The notes under the pieces are model-generated. The model saw only the letters and a program-made list of their open reading frames with translations, ran no database searches and was not told the origin of the DNA. From IMG/VR virus record IMGVR_UViG_3300042090_000847, positions 1 through 29,209 of that record: DNA of 29,209 nt. One strand, given 5' to 3'. The translations under genes and the position numbers were made by a program. Below are positions 5,081 through 13,832 of the stretch, piece after piece (position 1 is the stretch's first letter; the number at the start of each line of letters is the position of its first letter). This stretch comes from a virus.

Positions 5081-6693
5081 TTTCCTAGCACTTTCTGAGC
5101 AAGAATAGATTTTGTTTCCGGGTCGGTGGCGTAGAGCAATTGAGCCAACCTCTCATTTTTTCCTGCCTGAAGAAAATCTTTAATAGCGTTTAAGGACGTC
5201 GCAGCTATTCCATGAATAGAGGTGGGAATTTCTGGCACCCCAGAGGTCAGGGTTTCTGCCGTATTTGATCCCCCCAATCCCCTCTGAGCAAGATCAACCC
5301 TGTTCTTTTCTTGCATAAGCATATCTGCAAATTTTTGTGCTTGTGTTGGATTATCAAGAATAGAGGCAACACTATTTTGGACTTTCCCCGTAGCAATTCG
5401 GGAGGCTGGACTGCCTGTTCCAAGAGGTGCGCCCATGCTTGAATCCGTTAGCCCTTGAGCATATCCAGCTCTTTGGTATGAAAGCTCATTAGGCGACATT
5501 TTATCGGCTGCGAGTTGCATAATGCTATCGGCTTTTTCTCCCGCTGCGCTTTTTGCAAGCTGCCTTCCCATTGAGAAAGCGTTTTCGGCCTGTTTATAAG
5601 CAGCCGAAACATTAAGGGCCTTCTGATATGCAGGATTAAGAGAACCAAGTTTGGAAGTAATTCCAGACTGTTGTTTTTCCAACACCTGATTGCCCGGCGA
5701 TGATGTCGCATTCCCAAACGGATCGCGCTCTACCTGATCGCCGATGTTTCTTTGAATTTGATGCATTGTTTCAATAGGAATATTTTCGTTGAGAGAGTAT
5801 TTTCCGTCTTCCCCCAGAGAAAGTCCCATCTGCTGAGGCGATTTATTTGAATTTGCGAAATCAATGGCCGTTTTTTGAAGGGCTGTTTGTCCTGCTGGTG
5901 TATTAATCACATCTGAAAATTCAGAAAGAGGAACAGTTTGCTGAAATGCTTCCTGATAAAGGGGAGCTGCCTGATCCTTCATTGCTTCAATATTTTGAAG
6001 CATGTTGCTAACATTTTCGGCAGGCTTTATGTTTTCACCAATAATTTCCGCTGTACGTTGGGGGGCAGCGGCCATACGCGCCCGCATGGCATCACGGGCT
6101 TCCTGCATTGCAGGTCCGGTTACCTTCGCTTGGGCTTGAGTTTGCATCCGAAGAGGATCACCCCCTAGTTCACCGGCAAAATCATCTGGACTACTTTTCA
6201 TTAAAGCATCTGCATATTGCTGAGGCGTTATTCCTGCGAGATCAAGCTTTTCTTTGATAAGTTTTATATCACCTGACGTGGGTGTTACTGTACTTTCTTC
6301 CACATCGGGAGCAGCAAGTTTTTCAGAACTTCCTTCGGGGACTGCCGCGAACGGCATAAGGACAGAAGCCAGATTATTAGCGGTTTCCCCAACTTTATCG
6401 GTAATAATAGGAGCGCGGTTTTCTCCCGCATTTGTCCACGGATTTTCCCCATAGACCATTTTAGACAAATGAACCAATGAGTTCACTGGCCCCCTGGCCG
6501 TATCGCCAAGAGCCTCTACAGCCGAGTTTCCAAGATTTTTTAGGGTGGGGTTATCGATAAATGAATTCGGATTTGCAGGAGTAGTCTGTTGCTGTCCATC
6601 AGGCACAAAACTGCTTTGCCATCCCTGCGCCTGTACCGCTGGAGGGGCTTGCGTTGTCCCGCTATCGGGTATGAAGCTATCCTGCCAGCCCAT
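5077..6693 (-). CDS. Internal virion / DNA ejection protein (538 aa)
   Basis: Two copies of a short motif open the protein: GWQDSFIPD at residues 2-10 and GWQSSFVPD at 24-32. A flexible linker follows, then a long, mostly helical body rich in Ala, Gln and Met without membrane spans or known catalytic motifs. Length, composition and place between the tail nozzle group and the fibre match the ejection proteins that podoviruses carry inside the capsid and inject with the DNA. It overlaps the upstream 505-aa gene by one base. The repeated N-terminal motif may dock it to a partner virion protein. That is inference. Confidence 0.65.
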   Translation of the reverse strand: MGWQDSFIPDSGTTQAPPAVQAQGWQSSFVPDGQQQTTPANPNSFIDNPTLKNLGNSAVEALGDTARGPVNSLVHLSKMVYGENPWTNAGENRAPIITDKVGETANNLASVLMPFAAVPEGSSEKLAAPDVEESTVTPTSGDIKLIKEKLDLAGITPQQYADALMKSSPDDFAGELGGDPLRMQTQAQAKVTGPAMQEARDAMRARMAAAPQRTAEIIGENIKPAENVSNMLQNIEAMKDQAAPLYQEAFQQTVPLSEFSDVINTPAGQTALQKTAIDFANSNKSPQQMGLSLGEDGKYSLNENIPIETMHQIQRNIGDQVERDPFGNATSSPGNQVLEKQQSGITSKLGSLNPAYQKALNVSAAYKQAENAFSMGRQLAKSAAGEKADSIMQLAADKMSPNELSYQRAGYAQGLTDSSMGAPLGTGSPASRIATGKVQNSVASILDNPTQAQKFADMLMQEKNRVDLAQRGLGGSNTAETLTSGVPEIPTSIHGIAATSLNAIKDFLQAGKNERLAQLLYATDPETKSILAQKVLGK

Positions 6694-8210
6694 TATCTGA
6701 TTTGACCTCCGGATTGGATTAGATCAGGGAGGTGCCCGGCAGAAACGCGCCCAAGATTTCCCTGCGGATCCACCACACTAATCATACTATCAGGCGAAGC
6801 GTGCTGAGCAATCATCTGTGCCAAGCTCATATCGGAGGGGGCAGCAGGATCGCCGTATTGCCTGCGCTGTTGAGCCAAGGATTTGAGGTTAGAAATATAT
6901 TGATCCTGAAGGCCATTAATGGCATTTATTTTTGTAGGTGCGGGGTCGGCAGGATTTAATCCACTTGCACCGGAAGCGATTGACTCAAGGAATTTATTGC
7001 CGCGCAGTCCTGCTAATTGAGGGCCTAGTTCGCTTAAAACCCCCTGCTTCGTGGCTTGATCGATTATCTGGTTGGCTGTGGCGCGTCCCGGTTCAAACAT
7101 TTGCCCTGCGCCCGTGCGGGCATAGTTGCGGGCATAATCGCCAAATGTGCTTCCGGGTTCTTCCTCGCTAACGCCACCGCCGTAGCTTGAATTTTTAGCT
7201 GCATCGCGCAACTGACTAAATCTCTGCATGGCGCGGGGAAGATTGCTTGCCGCGACATTAAATGTTTTTGTAGCATCCGCTAAATTCTTCCCCGTATCTT
7301 CAGCCTGCGATGCCGCTCCCGCACCAGCAGCTTCCGCCATTTTTGTTTGCCCCGCTTTTGCCGCAGCAAGCCGCGCCTCAAACTGATTGTTCGTTTCACC
7401 CGGCAATGGGCTTGGCATCGCCTGTGGAGGCTGCGGAGGAATAGAGGCCGATGGCGGCGGTGCGGGAATCCCACCGGCAGGAGGAGCGCCAAGGGCTGAA
7501 GCAGGCATAGGGGGGACGGCTTGCGGAGGAATTTGTGCTGCTCCCGGCCCCATAGGCGGATTACCCATAGGAACATTCGATCCAATCGGAAGGCCCATAG
7601 AAGCCCTTTGCGTATCAATGGGCGGCGTAGCCATGCCGTTTTGCTGGCGATAGGCGGCTGCGGCATCCGGAGGAGGGGTTTGCTGCGGAGGCTGTCCGAC
7701 GCCAGGAGGAAGAGTGCCAACAGGCGCATTTCCGGCTGCTGCTGTTCCTACGCCGGTATTGTAGCCCTTCATGCCAGCCGCGTATTGGCCGTATAATTCA
7801 ACGGCGGCGCGGGGACTTCCGCCCATACTTTCGGGCAAGGAGAGACGATTAAAAAGAGCCTGCGTGGGAGGGGGCATAGCTGCCACGATAGGATCGGATT
7901 GCTGAGATGATTGTTGTGGTGCGTTTGGATCAGGTGCAAGTGCGTTTGCAAGGGCTGCATTCGCATCATTCTGCTGGTATTTTCCTGAGACAAGATCGGC
8001 CATCTTCGCCAATCCCTCAAGCGGCGAAATCTTATAACCGACGCCTCCGATGCTTCGGCCCTCCGTGCTAATTGGGGACTGTCCTTGCTGAAGAAGCGCA
8101 TTTGCCATTGCTTCTTGTTGTTGGGCAGAAAGAAGTTTTGCCTGCTGAGCTGGCGTAATGCCCATAGCTTGTGCAGTTAATTGCCACGGGATGGGGCTAT
8201 TATCAGCCAT
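6693..8210 (-). CDS. Internal virion / DNA ejection protein with Pro-rich linker (505 aa)
   Basis: The N-terminal part (about 1-100) is Gln/Ala rich (ITPAQQAKLLSAQQQEAM). Residues of about 160-270 are a long Pro/Ala/Gly linker with repeated PPQ and MP stretches. The C-terminal half is helical and polar (RNYARTGAGQMFEPGRATAN) and ends DLIQSGGQIR. Such low-complexity, disordered proteins are typical of the ejection cargo of P22- and SU10-like phages. It overlaps its neighbours at both ends by single bases, so the three internal proteins are coupled. Base composition of the linker is locally GC-rich, which produces long false frames on the other strand. Confidence 0.65.
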   Translation of the reverse strand: MADNSPIPWQLTAQAMGITPAQQAKLLSAQQQEAMANALLQQGQSPISTEGRSIGGVGYKISPLEGLAKMADLVSGKYQQNDANAALANALAPDPNAPQQSSQQSDPIVAAMPPPTQALFNRLSLPESMGGSPRAAVELYGQYAAGMKGYNTGVGTAAAGNAPVGTLPPGVGQPPQQTPPPDAAAAYRQQNGMATPPIDTQRASMGLPIGSNVPMGNPPMGPGAAQIPPQAVPPMPASALGAPPAGGIPAPPPSASIPPQPPQAMPSPLPGETNNQFEARLAAAKAGQTKMAEAAGAGAASQAEDTGKNLADATKTFNVAASNLPRAMQRFSQLRDAAKNSSYGGGVSEEEPGSTFGDYARNYARTGAGQMFEPGRATANQIIDQATKQGVLSELGPQLAGLRGNKFLESIASGASGLNPADPAPTKINAINGLQDQYISNLKSLAQQRRQYGDPAAPSDMSLAQMIAQHASPDSMISVVDPQGNLGRVSAGHLPDLIQSGGQIR

Positions 8211-8587
8211 TAGTAACTAACCCCCTGATAGTCAGATGGTTGCTGTTGCTGCTGCATGAGCATGTTGGCAAGCGCAAGGTTTTGTTGGGTAGGCCCCACA
8301 CCACCCATATTCTGACCGTTTACATTAGGATTTTGTGCAGCACCCTGCTGCATCGCCTGTTGTGCAATGCCTGCGGGAAACTGCGCGGGCAGTTGGGGTT
8401 GCTGCTGTCCAGCTTGGGCCAGTGCTTTCGATAAAAGAGATGTGCCGGTAGATGTAATGGGATTTGACGCGGCAACCTGTTGTTGTCCGGGCTGAAGCGC
8501 TGCCAATCCCTGCTGGTAGTATTGGTTTAAATTTGATTGAGCGTTTGGGTCGGGTCCGCTCGATCCAGTAAAACTATAGAGGCTCAT
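8210..8587 (-). CDS. Small Gln-rich internal virion protein (125 aa)
   Basis: Starts MSLYSFTGSSGPDPNAQSNL and is dominated by Gln and Ala runs (QPGQQQVAAS, MLMQQQQQPS). There is no membrane segment or enzyme motif. It overlaps the 372-aa gene by four bases (start ATG at 8587 against the stop at 8584) and touches the 505-aa gene at 8210. In podovirus ejection clusters a short protein of this kind often accompanies two larger ones. The role as minor ejection protein is inferred from place and composition. Confidence 0.6.
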   Translation of the reverse strand: MSLYSFTGSSGPDPNAQSNLNQYYQQGLAALQPGQQQVAASNPITSTGTSLLSKALAQAGQQQPQLPAQFPAGIAQQAMQQGAAQNPNVNGQNMGGVGPTQQNLALANMLMQQQQQPSDYQGVSY

Positions 8588-9702
8588 GCCAGCCTCCCGT
8601 AATCCACCATGTCAAAACCGCTTTCATGTCGTATAACTGCTTCAGGAATAATTTTGATAACTTCGTCAGCCATGACGCCAATTCGCTTAATCTGATCCCA
8701 GATATATTCAAATTCATAAAGAGGGATACCGCTTGAAAGTTTCCCAATATTCCGGATATTCTTTTTCAGGCGTCTATCCGATGCCAAAATATTACCAAAT
8801 GCGCTTACGCCGCCAGCACCGGGCACTGCAGCGCCAAGCAAGGAAGTACCTAAACCAAAAAGGCCAGTTAACGAAGAATTGCTTGCCCCTACTTGTGCAT
8901 TATAAGAATTAAGCTGATCCTGATAAGCGTTTTGATATGCACCGATTACATTCGTCGGCGCTGCTGTGCTTGGGCTTGCACCGCTAAACTGCGGCAATGT
9001 GGGCTGCGTACCAGACATGAGCGACGAATAGAGACTAAGCGGCTCTTGATATTGTTGGGTGTATATCTGCGCTTGTTGCGCCTGATTTGCCAAAGCCGTA
9101 TTTGAAAGTTGTGATTGATAAGCGGCTCCACTTCCGACTGCCGTGTCCATCGCGTTTGAATAGGCTTGCTGTTTCTGTAGCCCATAATTCTGCATGGCAG
9201 TATTATAAGCTGCGCTTCCTTGGGGAATTCCTTCGTTAGCTAACTGGCTTTGAAGTTGGGCCTGTTCCTGTGAGAACTGAGGATCAAGGTATTGTGTCTG
9301 TTGCTGATAAATCGAGTTTTCATCATTGGTCAGATCGCCCTGTAAATCCTGTTGTGTTGGCGTTTGAGAAACGTTAGCCGCAAGATTATACGGCGTGTTC
9401 TGCATATTCGTGACATTATTAAGCGCAGTCGTTGCAGTGGTGCCTTGCTGTTGGACGTTGGCTTGATTGGTAGAAAGTATTTGCTGTTCAGCCGGAGATA
9501 AGGAAACATTCCCTGTAACGCTCGGCTGCGCCGCATTCGAGGTATCGACGTTATAGGAAATGTCGCCAAGAGGCGTATTCAGGTTTGGGTTTGTGAGCCC
9601 GAAGTTGAATAACGCGGTAGCTTGATTACTGGCGGTTTGGGCTGCGCCCTCAGCCGTAGGATCTGGTGCTGCTGGTGCTGATGGTGCTCCGCCAAGGCTC
9701 AT
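8584..9702 (-). CDS. Virion protein with C-terminal S74-like chaperone domain (372 aa)
   Basis: The N-terminus (PDPTAEGAAQTASNQATALF) and a Gln-rich helical body up to about residue 270 look like an internal or tail-associated virion protein. A short hydrophobic Gly/Ala segment (LFGLGTSLLGAAVPGAGG, about 280-297) follows. The end, from ASDRRLKKNIRNIG at 306, then GIPLYEFEYIWD and RIGVMADEVIKIIPEAV, matches the intramolecular chaperone (Peptidase S74) domain of tail spikes and fibres, which trimerises the protein and cuts itself off at the Ser of the SDRRLK motif using a nearby Lys. The domain here is only about 65 residues, so it may be a shortened form. It overlaps the GNAT gene upstream by 53 bases. 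Confidence 0.75.
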   Translation of the reverse strand: MSLGGAPSAPAAPDPTAEGAAQTASNQATALFNFGLTNPNLNTPLGDISYNVDTSNAAQPSVTGNVSLSPAEQQILSTNQANVQQQGTTATTALNNVTNMQNTPYNLAANVSQTPTQQDLQGDLTNDENSIYQQQTQYLDPQFSQEQAQLQSQLANEGIPQGSAAYNTAMQNYGLQKQQAYSNAMDTAVGSGAAYQSQLSNTALANQAQQAQIYTQQYQEPLSLYSSLMSGTQPTLPQFSGASPSTAAPTNVIGAYQNAYQDQLNSYNAQVGASNSSLTGLFGLGTSLLGAAVPGAGGVSAFGNILASDRRLKKNIRNIGKLSSGIPLYEFEYIWDQIKRIGVMADEVIKIIPEAVIRHESGFDMVDYGRLA

Positions 9703-10132
9703 CTAACCACTCACATTCATGCCGGAGCATGCTGTAAATTGCGCTATCTTTTCCTGTGTAATGAGCATTACGAGCTATCCCTTCGAGCTTAAAGCCCAGA
9801 CGCTCGGCAAACTCCCTTGCCCTTCTATTGGGCTTGGCGATGCTCAAAGCGACCCTCTTCACTTTAAGTTGAGAGAAGGGATATGCAAATAACGGCTTAA
9901 TGATATGCCTTAGGGCACATCTTTTGTCAAGTGAAGCTCCGCTGATTTCAATGGAGATTGGTAATCCTAAAATACAAGTGCGATAGTTATTATAAATAAC
10001 ACCACCCCTTATTTGGCCATTCTCTTGAATTCCTATCGCTATATACGGCCTAAAATATTTAAAATCTGGAATTCTAAGTTTTTCAGCAACCCATTTTCCG
10101 ATAAGCTCATCTTTGCCGTAAACAAGATTCAT
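9650..10132 (-). CDS. GNAT-like acetyltransferase in the tail cluster (160 aa)
   Basis: The core has an N-terminal IAIGIQENGQIRGGVIYNNY strand region, LKVKRVALSIAKPNRRAREF and FAERLGFKLEGIARNAHYTG, matching the GNAT fold with its acetyl-CoA binding loop (N-R-R-A near residues 102-105) and the usual GF..EG ending of the family. Related GNAT-like proteins are common among podovirus tail genes, where substrate and purpose are unknown. ATG overlaps the nozzle gene stop by ATGA. The last 17 residues (after CEWL) are encoded in the overlap with the next gene and may not be conserved. Confidence 0.75.
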   Translation of the reverse strand: MNLVYGKDELIGKWVAEKLRIPDFKYFRPYIAIGIQENGQIRGGVIYNNYRTCILGLPISIEISGASLDKRCALRHIIKPLFAYPFSQLKVKRVALSIAKPNRRAREFAERLGFKLEGIARNAHYTGKDSAIYSMLRHECEWLDEPWRSTISTSSTRSYG

Positions 10133-11667
10133 AGAACGCCGCCCGGCTCATAGACGTAATCAATACTTTGGAGGGAGGCTTTCATACCATTGGTCGATCC
10201 TGACACCCGGAGAGCTGCCGCATAACCTATTCCTCCTACGGCAAGCCAATCTTTATTAAGGGTAGGCGTTCCGCCCCAAGGAGTGATATCCCATGGGGAC
10301 GAATCCCATGGTGATCCCGATCCGGTAGAAAGGGCCGGGGCTGCCGGTCTGGTATCATTATAATCTGTGTCAAGAATATAAGAAAGTTTTACAATGTCTG
10401 TAGAAGCGATGATCGGACGAACATAGGTAAAATATTTCTGCTGTCCTAACTCTCCGAAATAATTAAAAGACGGCTTAACATCCCATGTAATCGCAGTATT
10501 GTTATCCGAACTTCCGGTATCAGCCACGACCACGGCACCATTTGTCCCAAAATAAAGAACATCCTCCAGAATATCCCAACATGCTGCATTAAAGGCATTA
10601 TTTTCAAAATTCCATGTAGACCATGCGCCCGTAATGGTATTCATGATGTATTGATATTGACGACTATTTTCTGTCTGGGGAACATTGATAATAAGTTTAT
10701 TGCCAAGCGGATAATAGACCGGCTGCCAGCCAAAATTAGCCATATAACTAGCCACGTCATTATTGATGAGATTAATAATATTATAGCTGAAAGCCTGTGA
10801 AAGATTTCTGTCAGTTGTTAATTCCTTGGCAAGAGATATGATCCCATCGGCGCATATGATTACATTATCGCTGCCCATTTTAACAAAACACCTACGTCCA
10901 ACCGGACGCCCGATAACAAATCTTCCGACAAGCGTGAAGGTGGAAGCAAAGCTCGGATCATATCCTTGATAAATGAGAACTTCGCCTTCCGAACTTAAAA
11001 ATACCGCATAGTCCTGAATACCGTTCGTATTATCAACCGTCCATGTCATCATTGCCATGAGATAGCCACCGAGGACCATAAGGGAACTAAGATCAAACAG
11101 CGTAGCAGCGCCCGCGATAGAATTAAGCGGTAGATACCATGCATGAAGGCTGTTTTTTTCCACATACCATAGACGGCTTTGAAAGGCGTTCACATGTATC
11201 AAGTTAGCCGTAGATACGCCTGTAATGGCACTTGTAACCTTCGACCAAGTCGTTCCATCATATTGGACAAGCGCATCGGCCCCATTGACCATATGGAGAT
11301 AATTACCCCCGGGCGTGGCGAAGTTAGTCCATTGCCAACGGTTATTGGTAAAACTGGAAAGTTTTGCACTTCCGACTGCACCCGAAGAGGTGACATCATA
11401 AATAGCGTTATTAGCTGCCGCCACCAATACTTGTGCTGTTGGAGAGCGGTAATGAGCAAGCGTTTCAACCCACCCCGTGATACCTGTCACCCAATTTGTT
11501 GATCCATTACGGCTGTCAACTGAAGTTGGCGTACAAAACATATTATCGAGAACCAATGCGAAATCAGGTGGCATTGATGCGATAGCGTCGCGTGCGTTTA
11601 ATCCCTTAACGGGGGCCGGAACGGAAGTTGTCTTTACGATCTGTTTTTTTGAGGTTTGTTGAAGCAT
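10129..11667 (-). CDS. Tail nozzle / DNA stabilisation protein
   Basis: A 512-aa protein beginning with a basic stretch and VPAPVKGLNARDAIASMPP, then LVLDNMFCTPTSVDSRNGS. These are hallmark words of a podovirus family that matches the SU10-like nozzle and P22 gp10-like packaged-DNA stabilisation proteins. The middle is made of repeated beta strands (for example LIYQGYDP, VIICADGIISL, YQYIMNTITGAWSTWNF) fitting a beta-propeller. A Trp-rich patch, SPWDSSPWDITPWGG, lies near residue 455. It would close the tail tube. AGAGGAAAAG precedes the ATG. Its start overlaps the 48-aa ORF. Confidence 0.8.
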   Translation of the reverse strand: MLQQTSKKQIVKTTSVPAPVKGLNARDAIASMPPDFALVLDNMFCTPTSVDSRNGSTNWVTGITGWVETLAHYRSPTAQVLVAAANNAIYDVTSSGAVGSAKLSSFTNNRWQWTNFATPGGNYLHMVNGADALVQYDGTTWSKVTSAITGVSTANLIHVNAFQSRLWYVEKNSLHAWYLPLNSIAGAATLFDLSSLMVLGGYLMAMMTWTVDNTNGIQDYAVFLSSEGEVLIYQGYDPSFASTFTLVGRFVIGRPVGRRCFVKMGSDNVIICADGIISLAKELTTDRNLSQAFSYNIINLINNDVASYMANFGWQPVYYPLGNKLIINVPQTENSRQYQYIMNTITGAWSTWNFENNAFNAACWDILEDVLYFGTNGAVVVADTGSSDNNTAITWDVKPSFNYFGELGQQKYFTYVRPIIASTDIVKLSYILDTDYNDTRPAAPALSTGSGSPWDSSPWDITPWGGTPTLNKDWLAVGGIGYAAALRVSGSTNGMKASLQSIDYVYEPGGVL

Positions 11668-11752
11668 CTTTTCCTCTAATAAGGTATGATTTTACCTCAT
11701 GAATAATACCATATTCATCGGCAACCAAAACTTTTTTGATTAGATTTTTCAT
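11606..11752 (-). CDS. Possible 48-aa ORF between adaptor and nozzle genes
   Basis: The ATG at 11752 directly follows the adaptor stop (TAGATG), giving MKNLIKKVLVADEYGIIHEV, then KSYLIRGKDASTN and a basic end. It reads 62 bases into the nozzle gene in another frame. The exact abutment to the upstream stop and a beta-strand-like first half favour a real small gene that covers an otherwise unexplained 85-bp gap. No family is recognised. Confidence 0.45.
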   Translation of the reverse strand: MKNLIKKVLVADEYGIIHEVKSYLIRGKDASTNLKKTDRKDNFRSGPR

Positions 11753-12742
11753 CTAGCTTCCAAAACCCGTGTCCGGAACATTCTGCTGGTTTAATAATCT
11801 TATGCCACTCGCACTCGCGTTAAGCGGCAGGCTTCTATTGCCCCCGTCTCTCGCCATTATACGCTCAACCAAAAGATCATAGGTTCTTTTTTCTTCGCCG
11901 TAATCAAGCCCTTTGGCCCTTTTATACCGCCATATAATGCCAAGAGTTATGCATTCGTCATCGAGACAATAATTATCCGTATCAGCGGTCCATTTTGTTT
12001 GTAAAATTCCCGCTGTGCCTCCCGTAGACTGGCACCATCCATTTGAATAATACTCATAGACCTCTGAAGAGCCATTATCGCTGGAACTGAAGCCGGGGAC
12101 AGGATCAATTACAAACTGGTTATTATAAATTCTAAACCTTCTGCGGGGACCGGTAGGACTAATGCCTGATTTAAGAACCTGCCATTCCTGCGCATCCAGA
12201 GGACCGAGAAGTTGCCATTTAAAGGCTCTATCCCACCATGTCTGAGACATGAAATAGGCAAAATCAGACGGAAGAGGATAAACAGCTTGACCACAGAAGA
12301 AACTTGCATTTGTGGCTGTCGCAAGTGCATTCACACTCATGGTAATCTGGCTTGAGCTATCCACACTTACGATTGTTGTATCAACCGGAATGTAAGTAGT
12401 GGCATAAGGCAACATCGAGGTTGTAATGCCCGTCGTATTGGTTTTTATATTGGTGACAATAGGAGAACCTAACGTAAAATTACCTGTTAAGCCTGAGACA
12501 GAATTAATCGTAAAAAGATTCTGGCGTCGCAACGCAACCCAACCACCATTCGTACCAAACCCCTGATTATAGAAGTTTTTACCTTCCCGGTTTGCCAGAG
12601 CAAGAAGTTGCACGATCTGGGCGTCAGTATTGGAAATAATCTGGGTGGGAGGATTTTGGCCCAACCCCAGCTCATTATAGACATTCTGAATAATCTGAAG
12701 AAGTGTCAACTTTCCAGAGGAAAAGGCCAGACCATTTCCCAT
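11753..12742 (-). CDS. Head-tail adaptor protein (SU10/P22 gp4-like)
   Basis: A 329-aa protein with TLLQIIQNVYNELGLGQNPP, QIVQLLALANREGKNF, AVYPLPSDFAYFMSQTWWDR, LLGPLDAQEWQVLKSG and LDDECITLGIIWRYKRAKGL followed by DYGEEKRTYDLL. This is the familiar phage adaptor family that binds below the portal and receives the nozzle. An internal beta-rich insertion (about residues 75-150) separates the two helical parts. It lies directly before the nozzle gene, as expected for head completion. Start ATG at 12742 is followed by MGNGLAFSSGKLT. Confidence 0.78.
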   Translation of the reverse strand: MGNGLAFSSGKLTLLQIIQNVYNELGLGQNPPTQIISNTDAQIVQLLALANREGKNFYNQGFGTNGGWVALRRQNLFTINSVSGLTGNFTLGSPIVTNIKTNTTGITTSMLPYATTYIPVDTTIVSVDSSSQITMSVNALATATNASFFCGQAVYPLPSDFAYFMSQTWWDRAFKWQLLGPLDAQEWQVLKSGISPTGPRRRFRIYNNQFVIDPVPGFSSSDNGSSEVYEYYSNGWCQSTGGTAGILQTKWTADTDNYCLDDECITLGIIWRYKRAKGLDYGEEKRTYDLLVERIMARDGGNRSLPLNASASGIRLLNQQNVPDTGFGS

Positions 12743-12745
12743 GGA

Positions 12746-13114
12746 TTAGGCTGTCAGATTGGCCGACCACTGCGTTGAGGTGAGCTTTTTAAACGAAGCA
12801 GTTTTCTTCGTTGTCATATTAAAGCCAGCCCCGGCACCTCCGGCACCAATCGAAGTCGTGGACTCAAAGGGATAAACAAACATAGCGTTGGATGCCCCAT
12901 TGAAAACAACAACTTCACTGCCCGGATCGCAATTCGGAAGAACCACTCCCTTGCCACTTGCGGAAACTATCGAAACATAAGCTGTGCCTCCGGGTATAAG
13001 TGTTCCTGTTCCCAGAGTTGTTCCGGCCGCAGTTAAAGTAGATACTCCCCCACAAATTACATCCGCAACGGCAGGTGGGGTTCCAAGACCCACAAGATGA
13101 TTTTTAATAGCCAT
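12746..13114 (-). CDS. Small beta-rich virion structural protein (122 aa)
   Basis: Starts MAIKNHLVGLGTPPAVADVI and shows alternating strands (TAYVSIVSASGKGVVLPN, EVVVFNGASNAMFVYPF), with TASFKKLTSTQWSANLTA at the end. This pattern belongs to a small protein often found next to the adaptor and nozzle in podovirus-like genomes. A capsid or tail decoration role is likely, but its exact place is unknown. There is no Cys pair or membrane segment. It is separated from the upstream 218-aa gene by eight bases. Confidence 0.65.
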   Translation of the reverse strand: MAIKNHLVGLGTPPAVADVICGGVSTLTAAGTTLGTGTLIPGGTAYVSIVSASGKGVVLPNCDPGSEVVVFNGASNAMFVYPFESTTSIGAGGAGAGFNMTTKKTASFKKLTSTQWSANLTA

Positions 13115-13122
13115 AACGTCTC

Positions 13123-13779
13123 CTATTCAGTTGGTTGAATTTTGGGTCTGCGCCCGCGTTTCTTTGGTTCCTCACTATGACTTCCCATTCTTGCTCCTGC
13201 CTGCAAAGAGGCAATCTGCTGTTCAAGTATTGCCATACGGCGGTCTTTATCTTCATTCTCGCGCATAAGCTTAGAAAGCTGCACTGTAGCCATATTTGGA
13301 TGAAGAAAGGCATCGGCCTGATCGCGCATCTTGCGCCACTCCATGCCGAGCGCCACCGGCCCTGTTTGATCCGTAAGGGCGGCGATTTGCTCAACAGTAA
13401 AAATCTTGGAGGCCTTTAGTTCAAATACGCGCTTTTTATCAAGCGGAGGCCACATCTCAATAGGAGTACCATCGGGAGTTTGTTCTTTAGAACTTTTATA
13501 AGCCTCCCATTGACGCGGGAATCGATGCGTCCATTGGTTGCCGCGATTTCCTTCATCCGCCGTGAATCGGAATTTATTGGTTTTGGTGTTGTCGCCCGGA
13601 AACTGAAGTTCTATACAGATAAAATGCTCAAGAACGACCCGGCCCTCCATTTCTGATTTATATTCGTTTTTTACAAAATCATCGTCAAATGTCGCATAAA
13701 TGCCGGTATCATCGCCAAAAGAAGCCATGGTCCCGTTTTTAGTATTCGGGGGAAGTTTGGCGATAGCAAGATTATCCAT
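13123..13779 (-). CDS. Phage protein of unknown function with basic C-terminus (218 aa)
   Basis: It contains blocks I have met in phage structural regions: EHFICIELQFPGDNTKTNKF, FPRQWEAYKSS, DGTPIEMWPPLDKKRVFELK and KIFTVEQIAALTDQTG. A coiled coil (LMRENEDKDRRMAILEQQIA) follows, and the end, KKRGRRPKI, resembles an AT-hook, a minor-groove DNA-binding motif. This suggests a DNA-contacting or assembly protein, but the function is not known. It is the first gene after the glycosyltransferase fusion and may have its own promoter at about 13.80-13.83 kb. Confidence 0.65.
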   Translation of the reverse strand: MDNLAIAKLPPNTKNGTMASFGDDTGIYATFDDDFVKNEYKSEMEGRVVLEHFICIELQFPGDNTKTNKFRFTADEGNRGNQWTHRFPRQWEAYKSSKEQTPDGTPIEMWPPLDKKRVFELKASKIFTVEQIAALTDQTGPVALGMEWRKMRDQADAFLHPNMATVQLSKLMRENEDKDRRMAILEQQIASLQAGARMGSHSEEPKKRGRRPKIQPTE

Positions 13780-13800
13780 ATTAAGTCCCTTGGGTTAAGT

Positions 13801-13829
13801 ATTTATACCTTTTTTAAAGTAAAAGGCAA
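13801..13829 (-). promoter_or_regulatory. Possible sigma70-type promoter before the 218-aa gene
   Basis: On the minus strand TTGCCT (13829-13824) and TATAAAT (13807-13801) are separated by 16 bases in the 53-bp gap after the glycosyltransferase gene. It would restart late transcription beyond the terminator at 15.26 kb. It rests on sequence resemblance only. Confidence 0.35.
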
Positions 13830-13832
13830 GTA

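Noticed and set aside
7280-7796. Long Arg- or Gly-rich frames on both strands near 7.3-7.8 kb
   Set aside because: They mirror the GC-rich Pro/Ala linker of the 505-aa internal protein and have no start signals.
3772-9702. Diversity-generating retroelement acting on the fibre
   Set aside because: There is no reverse transcriptase gene and no near-identical template/variable repeat pair is visible.
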